Assembly: GCA_949126835.1 (NCBI GenBank)
Contig: OX421497.1
Location: 9,606,920-9,670,919 of the forward strand
Length of the DNA stretch: 64,000 nucleotides
Direction of reading: 5' to 3'
DNA from: Anisus vortex
Lineage: Eukaryota > Mollusca > Gastropoda > Planorbidae
How positions within the stretch are numbered: the first letter of the stretch is position 1; the number at the start of each line of letters is the position of its first letter. Of this stretch, positions 45,691-55,498 are shown piece after piece. The notes under the pieces are model-generated. The model had not been told where the DNA came from, made no database searches, and saw nothing but the letters and a program-made list of their open reading frames with translations. A program made the position numbers and the translations under genes.

Positions 45691-46362
45691 AAACTACCGA
45701 AGGACTTGCAAAACCTTGGCTTCTGAATTGCTCCGGATGTTACCATTAATTTCAAACAACTTTTTCCTCAGGTTAATATTTTTTTCTGACTCTTTCCCGT
45801 GCGAATAAAATAAAACTCTTCATTCCAGGAAGAAAACAGTGAAATCCATTTTCATTTTGTTTGGAGCAGACAGACAGACAGCCAGACAGACATCTTCGAA
45901 AACGTTTGACCTGGTACGAAAAGTAATATAATTTAAGACTTGTTGACAGTTTACTTTTTGTAGTGATGGAAACATTGGTGTGCTTGTCTTGTTTGATCTG
46001 GAAAGAAAATAACTTTGTGTGTGTGTGTCTATGTGTCTGTGTGTCTTTGTATTGGGCTCTGCAAACTTCAGAACGAAGAAAAAATGCCGACCAATGTCAG
46101 AAGAACGTGTCTTTCGAGTTGTTATAAGATAAAATTAAGTCTGCTGTAAGCGACAGAGAAAGAGAGAGAGAGAGGAAGATATAGAGCGCGAGAGACAGAT
46201 AGAGAGAGAGAGAGAGAAATTGAGAAAGTGAGCCACAGAGAGAGGCTTTATGGTTGTAAAAGATCAAATAATTGTATCCCTGAAACTGTTACAGTTTGGT
46301 TTTTCAATGTGTGCGGTTACAAGGAATTTTTTCTTTTTGCGAGAGTTTTATCATATTACTTA
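45691..46362. other. Non-coding; GT and GA runs
   Basis: GTGTGTGT near 46016 and GAGAGA tracts at 46157-46215. No gene recognised. Confidence 0.6.
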
Positions 46363-46868
46363 TCCATATATATAAAATGAGACTGTTTGTCCCCATACGG
46401 ATCCCATTAGTAAATTTGAAATCACGTGAGTCACTGACCTTTTTAGGCCTAGGCCTATATACTATCTAATACTTTTTTTCACATTGGACGTGTGTCTTCG
46501 TTATCTCAGTGGTTAACGTAGCGGACTACTATGCGGGCGACCCGGGTTCGATTCACCAGTTAGACTATACCTTTTTTTGTTCTACAATTTTTTTTTCAAT
46601 GTTTTAAAAACAAAAGACATTGTAAATGTACGGGCAATTTAGATTTTTGTTAAATAAAATAATTGCCTATATTTTTTTACCCGATTACAATATTTATTTT
46701 AAATTACTTTCCTAAGAGTCTTCATTAAAAAGTAGTAATTTAAATATTAAAATTACAGCTTTCTTTTAATTGTAGTTTATACAATTTTTATCTGCACCTT
46801 ATACTTATACAGTTAATATACAGTCCTGTTGTTTTTTTCACCCGGGCAACGCCGGGCAATGTAGCTTG
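46363..46868 (+). mobile_element. Helitron-like element H1 (copy c), complete ends
   Basis: 506 bp. It starts TCCATATATATAAAATGAGA after an A and ends CCCGGGCAACGCCGGGCAAT then GTAGCTTG before a T. A 5' TC, a 3' hairpin (CCCGG/CCGGG) and a CTRR-like end between A and T are Helitron hallmarks (the last bases here are CTTG, not CTRG). A tRNA-like module lies inside at about 46494-46552: box A-like TATCTCAGTGGTTAACG and box B GGGTTCGATTC. No Rep/helicase is encoded. Confidence 0.72.
46494..46552 (+). promoter_or_regulatory. tRNA-like pol III box A/box B pair in H1
   Basis: TATCTCAGTGGTTAACG and, about 27 bases further, CGGGTTCGATTC. Spacing and sequence fit internal pol III promoter boxes. The same module is in H1 copies at 13706, 25190 and (minus) 33915. 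Confidence 0.55.
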
Positions 46869-46982
46869 TTGAGTATAAAAGTTTACTGTTTGGAATCAAA
46901 TATAACATCATGCCTGGTTCAATTTTTACTTGCGACCCCGCCTTGTATCTCACAAATTTCTTTTATCTAGGATTTATCACAG

Positions 46983-47267
46983 ACTATAATAAGATAATAA
47001 GATGGACCGCTTGCTCTATTTTTAGAGCTTGTATGTTCTTTTTCCATCCGCATCCAATTACGCTGTCTTAAAATACTTCTACGCTCCTACGTTTGCATTA
47101 AAGGTTTCCGCTGTATACAACTTTCGATTTTAAATTTAATTTTTCAATGATAAAAACAAAGAAAACGGAAGTGTACAATGCAAAAGGGAATCGGGAATTC
47201 CGAAAAGAAGTCATTTGAGTCATCAAATAGCAGACATAATAAAGCAAGCGGTCCATCTTATTATAGT
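46983..47267 (+). mobile_element. MITE family S, full copy (285 bp)
   Basis: Left end ACTATAATAAG (with a short ATAATAAG duplication), then ATGGACCGCTTGCT. The right end AGCAAGCGGTCCAT, then CTTATTATAGT, is the inverse. No coding content. I could not assign a superfamily. Confidence 0.75.
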
Positions 47268-48255
47268 AGGCCTATTTAGTTTGACAAGTAATTAAATTAC
47301 CACCAAAATAATAGTTTTTTATATAAATCCTTTACATAAAATTTGTTAATGCATTTTAGACTTCCAAAGATTGTGCCCGTTGCCACCCACATGGTAAGAA
47401 AGAAATACAAAGGGAACTTATTATAAAAGCAAATAATTTGGGTTATAAATTACAATATTATTGAAAACCTGAATGTCGTAATAATATTAAGATGTTAATG
47501 GTTAATAACAAAACAAAATTATTGACTATATTATAATAAAAATGTTGTGAAAATGTTCGACCATTTAGCGATTTGCTATTGCTGTTACTATAAATAGACT
47601 TAACGTTTCATTGTATGTTTTGATCCAGAATGGGACGTTAGATTTCGAGTTGTTAAATTATGTAATTGTCTTTTTTTTTAAGTAACATTAAATAAAAGTA
47701 CAACTTTTTTCTTCAGGATATAAATACATTTAAAACAAAACATAATATATTACGTAAGAATATGTCTGTTTTTTTTTCATTGTTAAAAACTCATTAATGA
47801 GGGAACTTTTAGTCCAATAATGTACAGAAAATTAAATACATCTGTCTTTATAAACGATTTCGCTCTCCCATAATAAACTCAGCACGTTTAAACATCCTTT
47901 ATTATTTAAACTCCATATGTCCCCCTCCCCCACCCACCCATCCACCAACACACACACACACACAACCAATGACTCACACAAGTACACATTTTTTTTTTTT
48001 TTGCAAACTCATCAATAAAGAATTAATAGCCGCCTAGATTTGTTATGTAGGTAAGTGTCAGACGTTTATACTTTTGTATTGAAAGATTAAGAAATTATCA
48101 ACATACACTTCTTTCAATATGACAAGAGTAGAACATACACTACATACAGTTAGATACAGTATTTACTAAGATTCATTTGCTGCTGTTTGTCAAGTGATTG
48201 TTTTGTAAATCTCTACAAATGAGATGCAAAGTTCATTTTAAGGAGATTGAGAGTT
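47268..48255. other. Non-coding, no feature recognised
   Basis: AT-rich; CA run near 47950 and poly-T near 47990. No gene recognised. Confidence 0.6.
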
Positions 48256-48672
48256 ATTGACGAGTCTTAAATAAGCAATTTTGGTGAAAATGCATTTCCG
48301 CTATATTCCCGTTAACAATCGTATAATCATCTTTTCGGCATGTTTCAAGTGCATTGTTGAACTTCCGGTTTCATTGTGGTTTGCTTACTATGGCAGCCAT
48401 TACGATTGAAAGCAGAGGTTTGCGCCTTGTTGCTGACTTAACATTCACGGATGTTGAGAAATTCATTGCACTTTCAACAGCAAGTTCAGGCCGACTACAA
48501 ATAAATAAAGACTCTAAGTATCATTGTGAGGATTATGTCTTCAATATTAAAAGTGAGTATGCCAGAATTTATAGCTGAAGGCAATCATTTTTTCAATCCA
48601 ATTTAGCGAATAGGATCGGAAGTGATGTGTCTTCCAAAATTTATGCATGCATAAGATTTAAGACTCGTCAAT
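48256..48672 (+). mobile_element. MITE family T, copy 2, with exon-like frame
   Basis: Ends ATTGACGAGTCTTAAAT (48256) and ATTTAAGACTCGTCAAT (48672) are inverted repeats. Inside the right end ATGCATGCATAAG repeats a family landmark. A frame starting ATGGCAGCCATTACG at 48390 runs to 48578 and has a donor-like GTGAGTATG at about 48553. It follows ACTTCCGGTTTCATTG, like the leader of copy 3. I do not recognise the peptide (MAAITIESRGLRLVADLTF...). Confidence 0.65.
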
Positions 48673-48945
48673 CGAAGATTGGAACTTTGAATTTATGTTG
48701 ACATACAAATAGACACAAAAAAAAGCGGCTCTTCGTATAATAAAGGGTGGCTTTCGTTGATAATTTTTAAAATACCTATTGTTTATTAAAGTACATGTAG
48801 AATGCTAATTATTATTTTTTTTTACTCTTTTATGATTGCAATTTCGTAAATATTCACTTTACATAACAACATTAAAAGTTTATATGAAATCTATAATCTG
48901 CATTAAATTTTAAATGCGTGTATTAAATGACATTATATTTAAAAG
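48673..48945. other. Non-coding, no feature recognised
   Basis: AT-rich sequence. Confidence 0.5.
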
Positions 48946-49232
48946 AATTAGACGTAGACCCAGACAGATGTGGAAACACTAGCAGCCGATCGAGTGACGA
49001 AACGCTATATCGTCCGAGACATAATTGGCAGAAAGAAAAAAGGACTTCCAGGGCTGAACAAAAACGTACAAATAGAAAAGCCAAGCAAACCTGCAAAGCT
49101 CTACCAAACCCCACAGCCGCATCATTTGTGTGCGATACCTGCTAAAAAAGCTTTCAGGTCCCATATAGGACTAATAGGCCACCAGAGAAGCCACATTGCC
49201 ACTGGGAGAAGTGGTCATCCTGGGAAATGAGT
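48946..49232 (+). pseudogene. LINE C-terminal fragment with a C2H2 zinc finger, frameshifted
   Basis: One frame reads SSRSSDETLYRPRHNWQKEK, later ASFVCDTC and a stop. The next frame gives KAFRSHIGLIGHQRSH. Together they make the C..C.....SxIGLxxHxRxH finger found at the end of some non-LTR retrotransposon proteins. The frameshift falls within the finger, right after CDTC. Retrotransposon origin is inferred from the finger type. Confidence 0.7.
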
Positions 49233-49699
49233 GACAAACAACAACATTTTAAAAGAATATTAGGCTGAACAAAACAATAAACACACACACACACGCACAA
49301 TAACCTAATGAAAGACTGGAAATACAGACAACGATAGACCAATGGTGGACTAGTGATAAAATTGGAGATATGTATTAAATGTCAAATCTCAATTTCAGGT
49401 ATTGTATACAATGCGTATTGTTTCTCCTCAATAAATGTACTCATTAAACTTTCTCTGAATTTATGAAATAAAGCTCTTTGATGAATTTATGTTTCATTTT
49501 TCTATTTTTCTATTAAATATATTTCAGGTTGAAATTCTAAAGGTTAATGTTGGTATAAATTTTAAAAGACAATAGCGAAGTCTGTATGCGTTACAGAGTT
49601 ATCTTGTTTCAATGCAGTTAACTCCCCCGGGCTCGCGATATGATCTTTATAATTTTTAAATATATTTGTTACCAGCTTTTTTGAAAAAGTTATACACTC
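49233..49699. other. Non-coding, may contain the body of an H2 element
   Basis: CA run near 49281. No gene recognised. Confidence 0.5.
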
Positions 49700-49764
49700 T
49701 TTGAAGAAAAAACACACATTTTAATCATTCGTTTCTCCGTCATTTTGACGGGCATAACCGCTAG
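49700..49764 (+). mobile_element. Helitron-like 3' end, family H2 (copy 3)
   Basis: AAAAAACACACATTTTAATC, hairpin CCGTCA-TTT-TGACGG, GCATAACCG, CTAG then T. Nearly identical in its last 40 bases to 7735-7774. Confidence 0.6.
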
Positions 49765-50074
49765 TATAAATATATTTATTTGTTAACACAATACCTATAA
49801 ATCATAAATTAATATATTATGTATGGGTATATCTTAAGTGGAAATGAGTTGTCTTTCCTTGTTTACATTGACGAAAAGTAATGTTTTTTATATGTTTATT
49901 TTGTCTGGTGGCTTTATTTAGTATTTTATTGTTGTTTTTTCTAATACCGGTACTATTATTATTATTTGATATAAACATATTGTTATATTATAATTACACT
50001 CTTGTTGTCTGTCTTTTGTCTAAAATCTGGTTCCCTTGGGAATATTTCACTCAAGCCAATTTATAAGCTGTATA
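49765..50074. other. Non-coding, no feature recognised
   Basis: AT-rich sequence. Confidence 0.6.
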
Positions 50075-50190
50075 ATGATCTAATACGGCCGGTGAAGCAG
50101 AGTTCACCAGTTTATGTGGCCTCCCCGCATACTAGGGGATTGTGTGACCAGCACAAAATCCCAGCCGCTATTACTTTACGGTAAAAGTTA
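50075..50190 (-). mobile_element. SINE-A, 3' half
   Basis: GGCCGGTGAAGCAGAGTTCA, CATACTAGGGGATTGTGTG, CCAGCCGCTATTACTTTAC. 5'-truncated. Confidence 0.75.
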
Positions 50191-50359
50191 CCTTCTAAAA
50201 GCTTCTCTTCATTGCTACCTGCTCACCAAGGCTCGGGGCCTCTCGGCTGTGCAATGAACATCACCCGCAGGTGTATTCTTAATGTGAACGTATCGGCGGC
50301 TTACACACTTCGCTAGTCTTTGAAACCCATTGGTACAGAAGCGCCTTCTAGAAAGAAGA

Positions 50360-50440
50360 TTAACCCTTACAGTCCCGGGCGCGTATATAGCGGAACTGAA
50401 GGCAGCATAGATAGAAGTAGGTCGGTACGGGAAGGGTTAA
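50360..50440. mobile_element. piggyBac-like MITE, 81 bp (copy 2)
   Basis: TTAACCCTTACAGTCCCGGG at the left and GAAGGGTTAA at the right. It is the reverse-oriented partner of 33044-33124 and differs by one base. The duplicated TTAA is inside the stated bounds. Confidence 0.8.
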
Positions 50441-51050
50441 TACGACATAGACCCAAAACTCCTGCCTTAAATAGGTTTATAAGCACATATACAGCTAGAA
50501 AAGAAATTTCCAGAAGACCCTAGAAACTGGAATGAAAACGCGTTCTAGAGATTCTATACTTGCAAAATTCCGAAATCAAGATATATGGCACAAAGTTAAG
50601 AGACACTGGGGAGTTAATGCATACATTCCATTTAACTTTCGGATCAAACTCACAATAATTAATTGTGTAGAAGAGCGCTCTAGCATGCATAATGTGATAG
50701 CAGGGATACTTGCGCTATACAAATGGATATCATTATCATTACATGATTTACAGTGAATATACACTAATAATTTCGGAGCCTGTATTAAATATAAGTTAAT
50801 ACTACTAAATGTCTTATACGAACTCATCCAAATATGCAATGTGCAGACAGACCTAATACTGCTAATGCAACAAACAGGCTATGTAAAAATTAATTATTAA
50901 CATATCTATACAGTGTATGCCATATGTACACTGTACACATAAAAAATCCTATATTATATATATATATATATATAGCGAAAGAGAGAGAGAAAGACATTAG
51001 ATAATATAACTTTGACGCCATTTTATGAGAATTTTTTCAAAAACAACAAA
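50441..51050. other. Non-coding; short TA and GA runs
   Basis: TA run near 50953-50974 followed by GAGAGA. The 50532-50756 frame shows no domain. Confidence 0.55.
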
Positions 51051-51100
51051 TCTTATCTTATAGCCTACATTACAGACGCTGCTACTATAAAGAAGATTAT
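51051..51100 (-). mobile_element. LINE-B tail fragment
   Basis: TCTTATCTTATAGCCTACAT then ACAGACGCTGCTACTATAAA, GAAGATTATAG: the last 50 bases of LINE-B only. Confidence 0.7.
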
Positions 51101-51667
51101 AGTTGGACAAAATTAAATCAGTGTTTAAATAAAAAAATAGATTATTAACATTTAATCAGTCACATTCTCTTCTACTGATATTTGAGTACTATAATATAAT
51201 CAATCCTTCCCCATTTCAATATGGCGAATGTTTATCTTACCCAAATATAACAAAAATAGTATTTGCTTTAATTAATCAAAGAAGCAAGCATAGTTCGGCA
51301 TAATACGCTTTACCAAGAATTATTAATGTACTGGTTATACTGTACATATACAGCTATTATACAGCTTTGACGTACAGTCAGATAAATAGATTAGTCCGTA
51401 TGTACGTAGTTTCAGATAAACAAAATTTTCTACAAATACTCCATTCCTTGTTGTTGTCGTTGTCTGATTTTTTTTATTTTTTTATTTTATTTCTTGTTCA
51501 AGTTTTTTTCCTTTTGTCTGGGTGTTTCTCAATACCGTTTTGTTTAAACCAAACAATTGAATTCAGTCGATACGTAAGTAGTTTTTTTTTCTATATAAAA
51601 AGTACTTTTAGTTTTTGTACTCAAACGTGTGCACTTTTAGTAAAGTTCATGTTATAGTACAATTCAG
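51101..51667. other. Non-coding, no feature recognised
   Basis: AT-rich; the 51367-51657 frame is Phe/Leu-rich from T-rich DNA and shows no domain. Confidence 0.55.
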
Positions 51668-51930
51668 TCTTCGCCAGCGCGTTCGGCTAGCATACCGAAG
51701 GTCATAAGTTCGAATCCTGGTGCAGGCTAGTAATTTTTTCCCGTGTCTGGAGGGTGTCCCCTGAGTCTTCCCAGCTCTGATGGGTACCTGACCTTAGTCG
51801 GGGTATAGTAAAGGCGGCTGAGCATAATGCTGGCCACACAATCACCTAGTATGCCGTGGCCACAGAACTTGGTGAATGCTGCTTCACTGACTGACTGGAT
51901 CAATATAGTCCGACATGATACTTTTTATTA
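51668..51930 (+). mobile_element. SINE-A, near full length
   Basis: Head GCCAGCGCGTTCGGCTAGCA, box B AGTTCGAATCCTGG, then GTCTGGAGGGTGTC, GCTCTGATGGGTACCTGA, AAAGGCGGCTGAG, TATGCCGTGGCCACAG and a TAGTCCGACATG end. A good reference copy. Confidence 0.88.
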
Positions 51931-52097
51931 GTCTTGTCAACTTTCATATGGTGGCTATCATGGTTGAATTTTTTCATTTGCTGTTTTCTGTGTATATAAT
52001 TGTGTTTAACAAATCGTTAATAATTTTCTGAGTTGTCGGTGGGAAGAAGAGGAAATGGGGGTGTGGGGAGGTCTGTTAAATATACATAGACAAGAGA

Positions 52098-52298
52098 TCT
52101 AATGCATATAAGTACTCTTTCTCCCCGAGTGGCGTTAGGGCATGGAATGGGTTGCCTGAACAAACCAGGAAAACCAGTAACCTAACATCATTGGAAACAA
52201 TAATAGAAATGCAGGACTAGACTATAACCACGGATGTGCGTAGTACGCATTGATCTTCTTTATATAAGGAGCATCTGTAATATATAAGATAAGATCCG
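52098..52298 (+). mobile_element. LINE-B 3' end with tail
   Basis: ATGCATATAAGTACTCTTTC, GAGTGGCGTTAGGGCATGGA, CAAACCAGGAAAACCAGTAA, then ATCTTCTTTATATAAGGAGC and tail TATAAGATAAGA. 5'-truncated. Confidence 0.8.
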
Positions 52299-52418
52299 GA
52301 TTTAGTAATGACAATTGCGTAACATGGTAGTTGATTGGAAACGTATTAGAATTGAAGATAAATCAGTGAAATAGCTTTCAGTTGTTTTAGATGACAACAC
52401 ATTCATTCCATATAGCAC

Positions 52419-52688
52419 TGTGGTCGAGAGGCAGCGCGTTCGGCTGGCGTACCGGGGTTCGAATCCTTGTAGGGGCTACGATTTGTTAGCCATGTCTCGA
52501 GTGTTTTCCCGGAGTCTGCCCAGTTCTGATGGGTACCTGACATTAGTTGTGGCGAAGAAAAGACGGCTGAGCGTTGTGCTGGCCACACAATCCCCTTGTA
52601 CGGCGTGGCTAAAGAAAGGGGTGAACGGTGCTTTACTAACCCTATGTAATAATTTGGCTTGACGAGTTGGTTTGACAGTTACTTTACT
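52419..52688 (+). mobile_element. SINE-A, full length
   Basis: Box A-like TGGTCGAGAGGCAGCG, a short deletion, then box B GGGGTTCGAATCC. The body and 3' end (GACAGTTACTTTACTA) follow. The most complete tRNA-like head in the window. Confidence 0.88.
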
Positions 52689-52877
52689 AAACCTATTTCA
52701 TCAATACTTTTTTTTTTTTTTTGGAGCGGGGGGGTTGCTGCAATGTCTTTGTTTTCGAAACTCAAATTCGATACAAAAAAAAGGCATGCTAGCAAAGATA
52801 AAAAAAACACTTTTAAAATGTAAAACTGAGGAAAATAAATTGGGACAAGTTCCAGCCGGAGCTATATAGCCTGTACA

Positions 52878-52995
52878 TAGGCTCGCCAGATACCTTTTCA
52901 GATAATACCAGACACCTTCAAATAATATCGGGCACTTTCAGAATATAATGAACACCTTCAGAAAATACCAGTCACCTTAAAAAAAAGTGTACACC
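52878..52995. repeat. Degenerate 20-bp tandem repeat
   Basis: About five units of the form AATACCAGACACCTTCAGA with substitutions. Not seen elsewhere in the window. Confidence 0.7.
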
Positions 52996-53069
52996 TTACC
53001 TATCTTTACCTGCCGGGATATGGAAAAATCGGAGGAAAAATGTCTAAATATTATTATCTAGTCTAATAT

Positions 53070-53516
53070 ATTATGCATGCATTTTGGTTGAAGTGTAAAA
53101 CCATTCCGGTCCCCATTCCGGTCCCCATTTGTTCATTTGCTTCAAAACATGTCTGTGTGCTGCGTTACTGACTGTGCAAAAAGATGCAGATGATTATATT
53201 TTATTTCATTTCCAACAGAAGTTGACAAAATTCATGTTATAAAGAAAGCTAAATTTATTATTTAACTTAACGCGACTAACACTTTGACTATTAATTATGG
53301 CCTACTTGCTTTTGATGTTAAAAACGGATGCCTCATAACTAATCTTGTAGCGTTTGTATATTTCTAAAAGATTATAACTGGCCGTCGAGTTTACAATCAA
53401 TTGTCAAACACCAGCAAAACATTGTTGTTGTTTTTTTACGAAAATGGCGGGAAAGGGCACCGGAAGTTCAAGATCTCTTCCATTTGAAAAGGACACGCCT
53501 CATTAAGACTTGTCAA
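53070..53516 (+). mobile_element. MITE family T, copy 3
   Basis: The right half matches copy 1 (GCGACTAACACTT, TTTTGATGTTAAAAACG, CTAATCTTGTA, GATCTCTTCCATTTGAAAAG, TTAAGACTTGTCAAT). The left start is inferred from ATTATGCATGCATTTTGG; its terminal repeat is lost. Confidence 0.6.
53149..53253 (+). pseudogene. Possible THAP-type N-terminus in family T
   Basis: From an ATG: MSVCCVTDCAKRCR, a stop, then LYFISFPTEVDKIH and VIKKAK. THAP domains start M-x(2-4)-C-x(2-4)-C and carry an FxxFP block later; the CC-V-x-x-C spacing and ISFP fit. The conserved Trp and later Cys/His pair are not readable. If right, family T derives from a THAP-transposase (P-superfamily-like) element. Tentative. Confidence 0.35.
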
Positions 53517-53697
53517 TGTTGTGGATTATATTTACAAAAATTATAGACAAAGAAAACAAAGCAAAGACGTGATTGCATTGTGACGTCACAGGGGTAGCAA
53601 GTAACACCATACTGCCAACAATCGATTAGTGCAAATTGACGAAGTTTTTGCGTGTAAAAATGAACAAGGGCACATTACCCTTACACAAACTGTCCAT

Positions 53698-54545
53698 TCA
53701 TTGAATTGAATTGAATTGTTGAATTTCCGGCTCATCAACATCGAAGGTTATATAGGGCCTTTTTGATAACGTTGTTGTAATTTTTCTCTTGTATCCATTT
53801 TATTGTTCTTATATCTTTAGATTCTGTTGTACAGTTGTATGTCTTTAATATAGTTTATTATATTTTTTGGTTTAATTTTGCTGAAAAGTTCATGAAGAGT
53901 TCTACAGTAATAGAATTTACGTCAAATGTCATCAAATGTATTACATTCCAACAAAATGTGAGACACTGTTAAGTTGGCATTGCAGAAAGCACACATTGGG
54001 GCTATTTCTCGTTTTAAGATAAACGAATGTGTTAGTTTCGTATGTCCTGTATGTAGTCTGCGGAGAATAACTGCGTCCTTTCGAACAAGTTGGCCTGTAT
54101 CATGCCAGGTTTTTGAATTTTCCAAATACTGCAGTTTATTCCATTCGGTTTTCAAGAAGTTAGTCCATGTTTGTCTTTCATGTTTAATTATTAAAGGTTT
54201 CAAGTCTCGATATGGTATTGGGATAATACTCTCTGATAACAACAGGGCGGCTTTAGCCTCTCTGTCAGCTTTTTCATTTCCATCTATCCCTTCATGACCA
54301 GGAACCCAACAGAAAACGACACGTTTGCCTCTTTCATATATTGATTGGTATTTTGTCAAAATGTCCAAGGCAGATATATTCCTGGTATTACAGTTTTCCA
54401 TAGCAGTAAGACAAGATAACGAATCGGATAAAATAAAAAAATTTTGGTTTTCTGATTCCTCTGCAATGTCTAATGCCAGGCATATTGCTAAAGCCTCTGC
54501 AGTATTTATTGAATCTATTTGGAAAACCCATTTAAAAGCATGAAA
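53698..54545 (-). pseudogene. I-like LINE 3' end with RNase H domain
   Basis: The minus frame is open from about 54545 to 53922. It reads AEALAICLALDIAEE (catalytic Glu), FILSDSLSCLTAM (catalytic Asp) and VFCWVPGHEGIDGNEKADRE (His and Asp). Next come RRLHTGHTKLTHSFIL and the zinc-type CAFCNANLTVSHILLEC. A TGA at 53922-53924 interrupts, but the same frame continues RKFYYCRTLHELFSKIK to TAA at 53817-53819. A short UTR ends in ATTGAA repeats (53698-53720). LINEs with a C-terminal RNase H belong to the I group. The RT part is missing; an upstream stop lies near 54550. Confidence 0.85.
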
Positions 54546-55098
54546 CCATTAGCCCTGACGGTCAGAAATTGCGCCTTAATTTTTGGGGGGACTATTATTT
54601 CTGTCAACCTTTCCAGAAGCTTTTAGATAAAGCAACATCAACAACAATAATAATGCACTATTTGACCCAAGATTTAAAAACAAAGAAAAATGGGAAAGAG
54701 TATTTAACAGTTGAAAGCTCTGACGACATAACGCTGAGCGTTTAGGAGAGGAAAACAACATTAGAGTTGAATAGAATGCTAGACAACATTCCCCTGGGTA
54801 CCTTAAGGTCAGTACACTTGTTACAGTACACCTGTACGTTGGAATAGGGTTTGTGTTTTAGGGGTGGTGGGAGTAGACGCACTCGAGTTAGGCTGGAGAC
54901 GGCCAAAGGGAAAGCGAGTCGACCCTAGTTATATAGGAGGCTTAGTATAGCTTAAAGGCTTAGGGATGGTAGAGTGCACTAAGAAATAATAAAGTTATAG
55001 ATCGATTATAATGTATTGCGTCGTTATATCTTTGTGGTGATTAATACATGTTTGGAGTAACTGCATAAGAGGATTTGAAGAAAAGATAAGAAACACAA
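54546..55098. other. Non-coding, no feature recognised
   Basis: AT-rich sequence. Confidence 0.55.
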
Positions 55099-55278
55099 GC
55101 CGGCTGGTCCAGCGGTTAGATCACCGGACTGTCAACCAAAAACCAACTGACAGGTCGCGGGTTCTAGCCCTGCCACCGGCGGATCCCTGTCGCCCTGCAG
55201 GAGTTTTGGGCCTAGTGGACGTAATAATCTTCTACCTAGAAGGAACGTCTGTAAACTTATAAGATAAGATAAGATAAG
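55099..55278 (+). mobile_element. SINE-B, full copy with ATAAG tail
   Basis: A tRNA-like head: GCTGGTCCAGCGGTTAGATC (box A) and CGCGGGTTCTAGCCC (box B). A short body (GGAGTTTTGGGCCTAGTGG) follows, then GACGTAATAATCTTCTACC, TAGAAGGAACGTCTGTAAAC and TATAAGATAAGATAAGATAA. The last 60 bases match the 3' end of LINE-B (38315-38380), so LINE-B machinery probably copies it. A further head scrap (GGCCGGCTGGTCCTGCGGTTG) is at 55410-55430. Confidence 0.82.
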
Positions 55279-55498
55279 TTAATACGTAGTATATACAAAA
55301 ACACAATAAACTCACTAATTTCTAAACAATACAACACGGTAACAAAGAATGATAATTTTTGGTTGCAACCTCTTGAGCGACAACACACAGACACAGATAC
55401 ACATACAGAGGCCGGCTGGTCCTGCGGTTGTTTCATATAGAATGGAGAAATAAACAACCCTGAAATGTATTTACAGGTAAGTGTTTAGGAAATACAAT

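Noticed and set aside
55099..55185. A functional tRNA at the SINE-B head
   Set aside because: tRNA-like boxes are followed directly by the SINE body and LINE-type tail; the anticodon arm is disrupted by an insertion.
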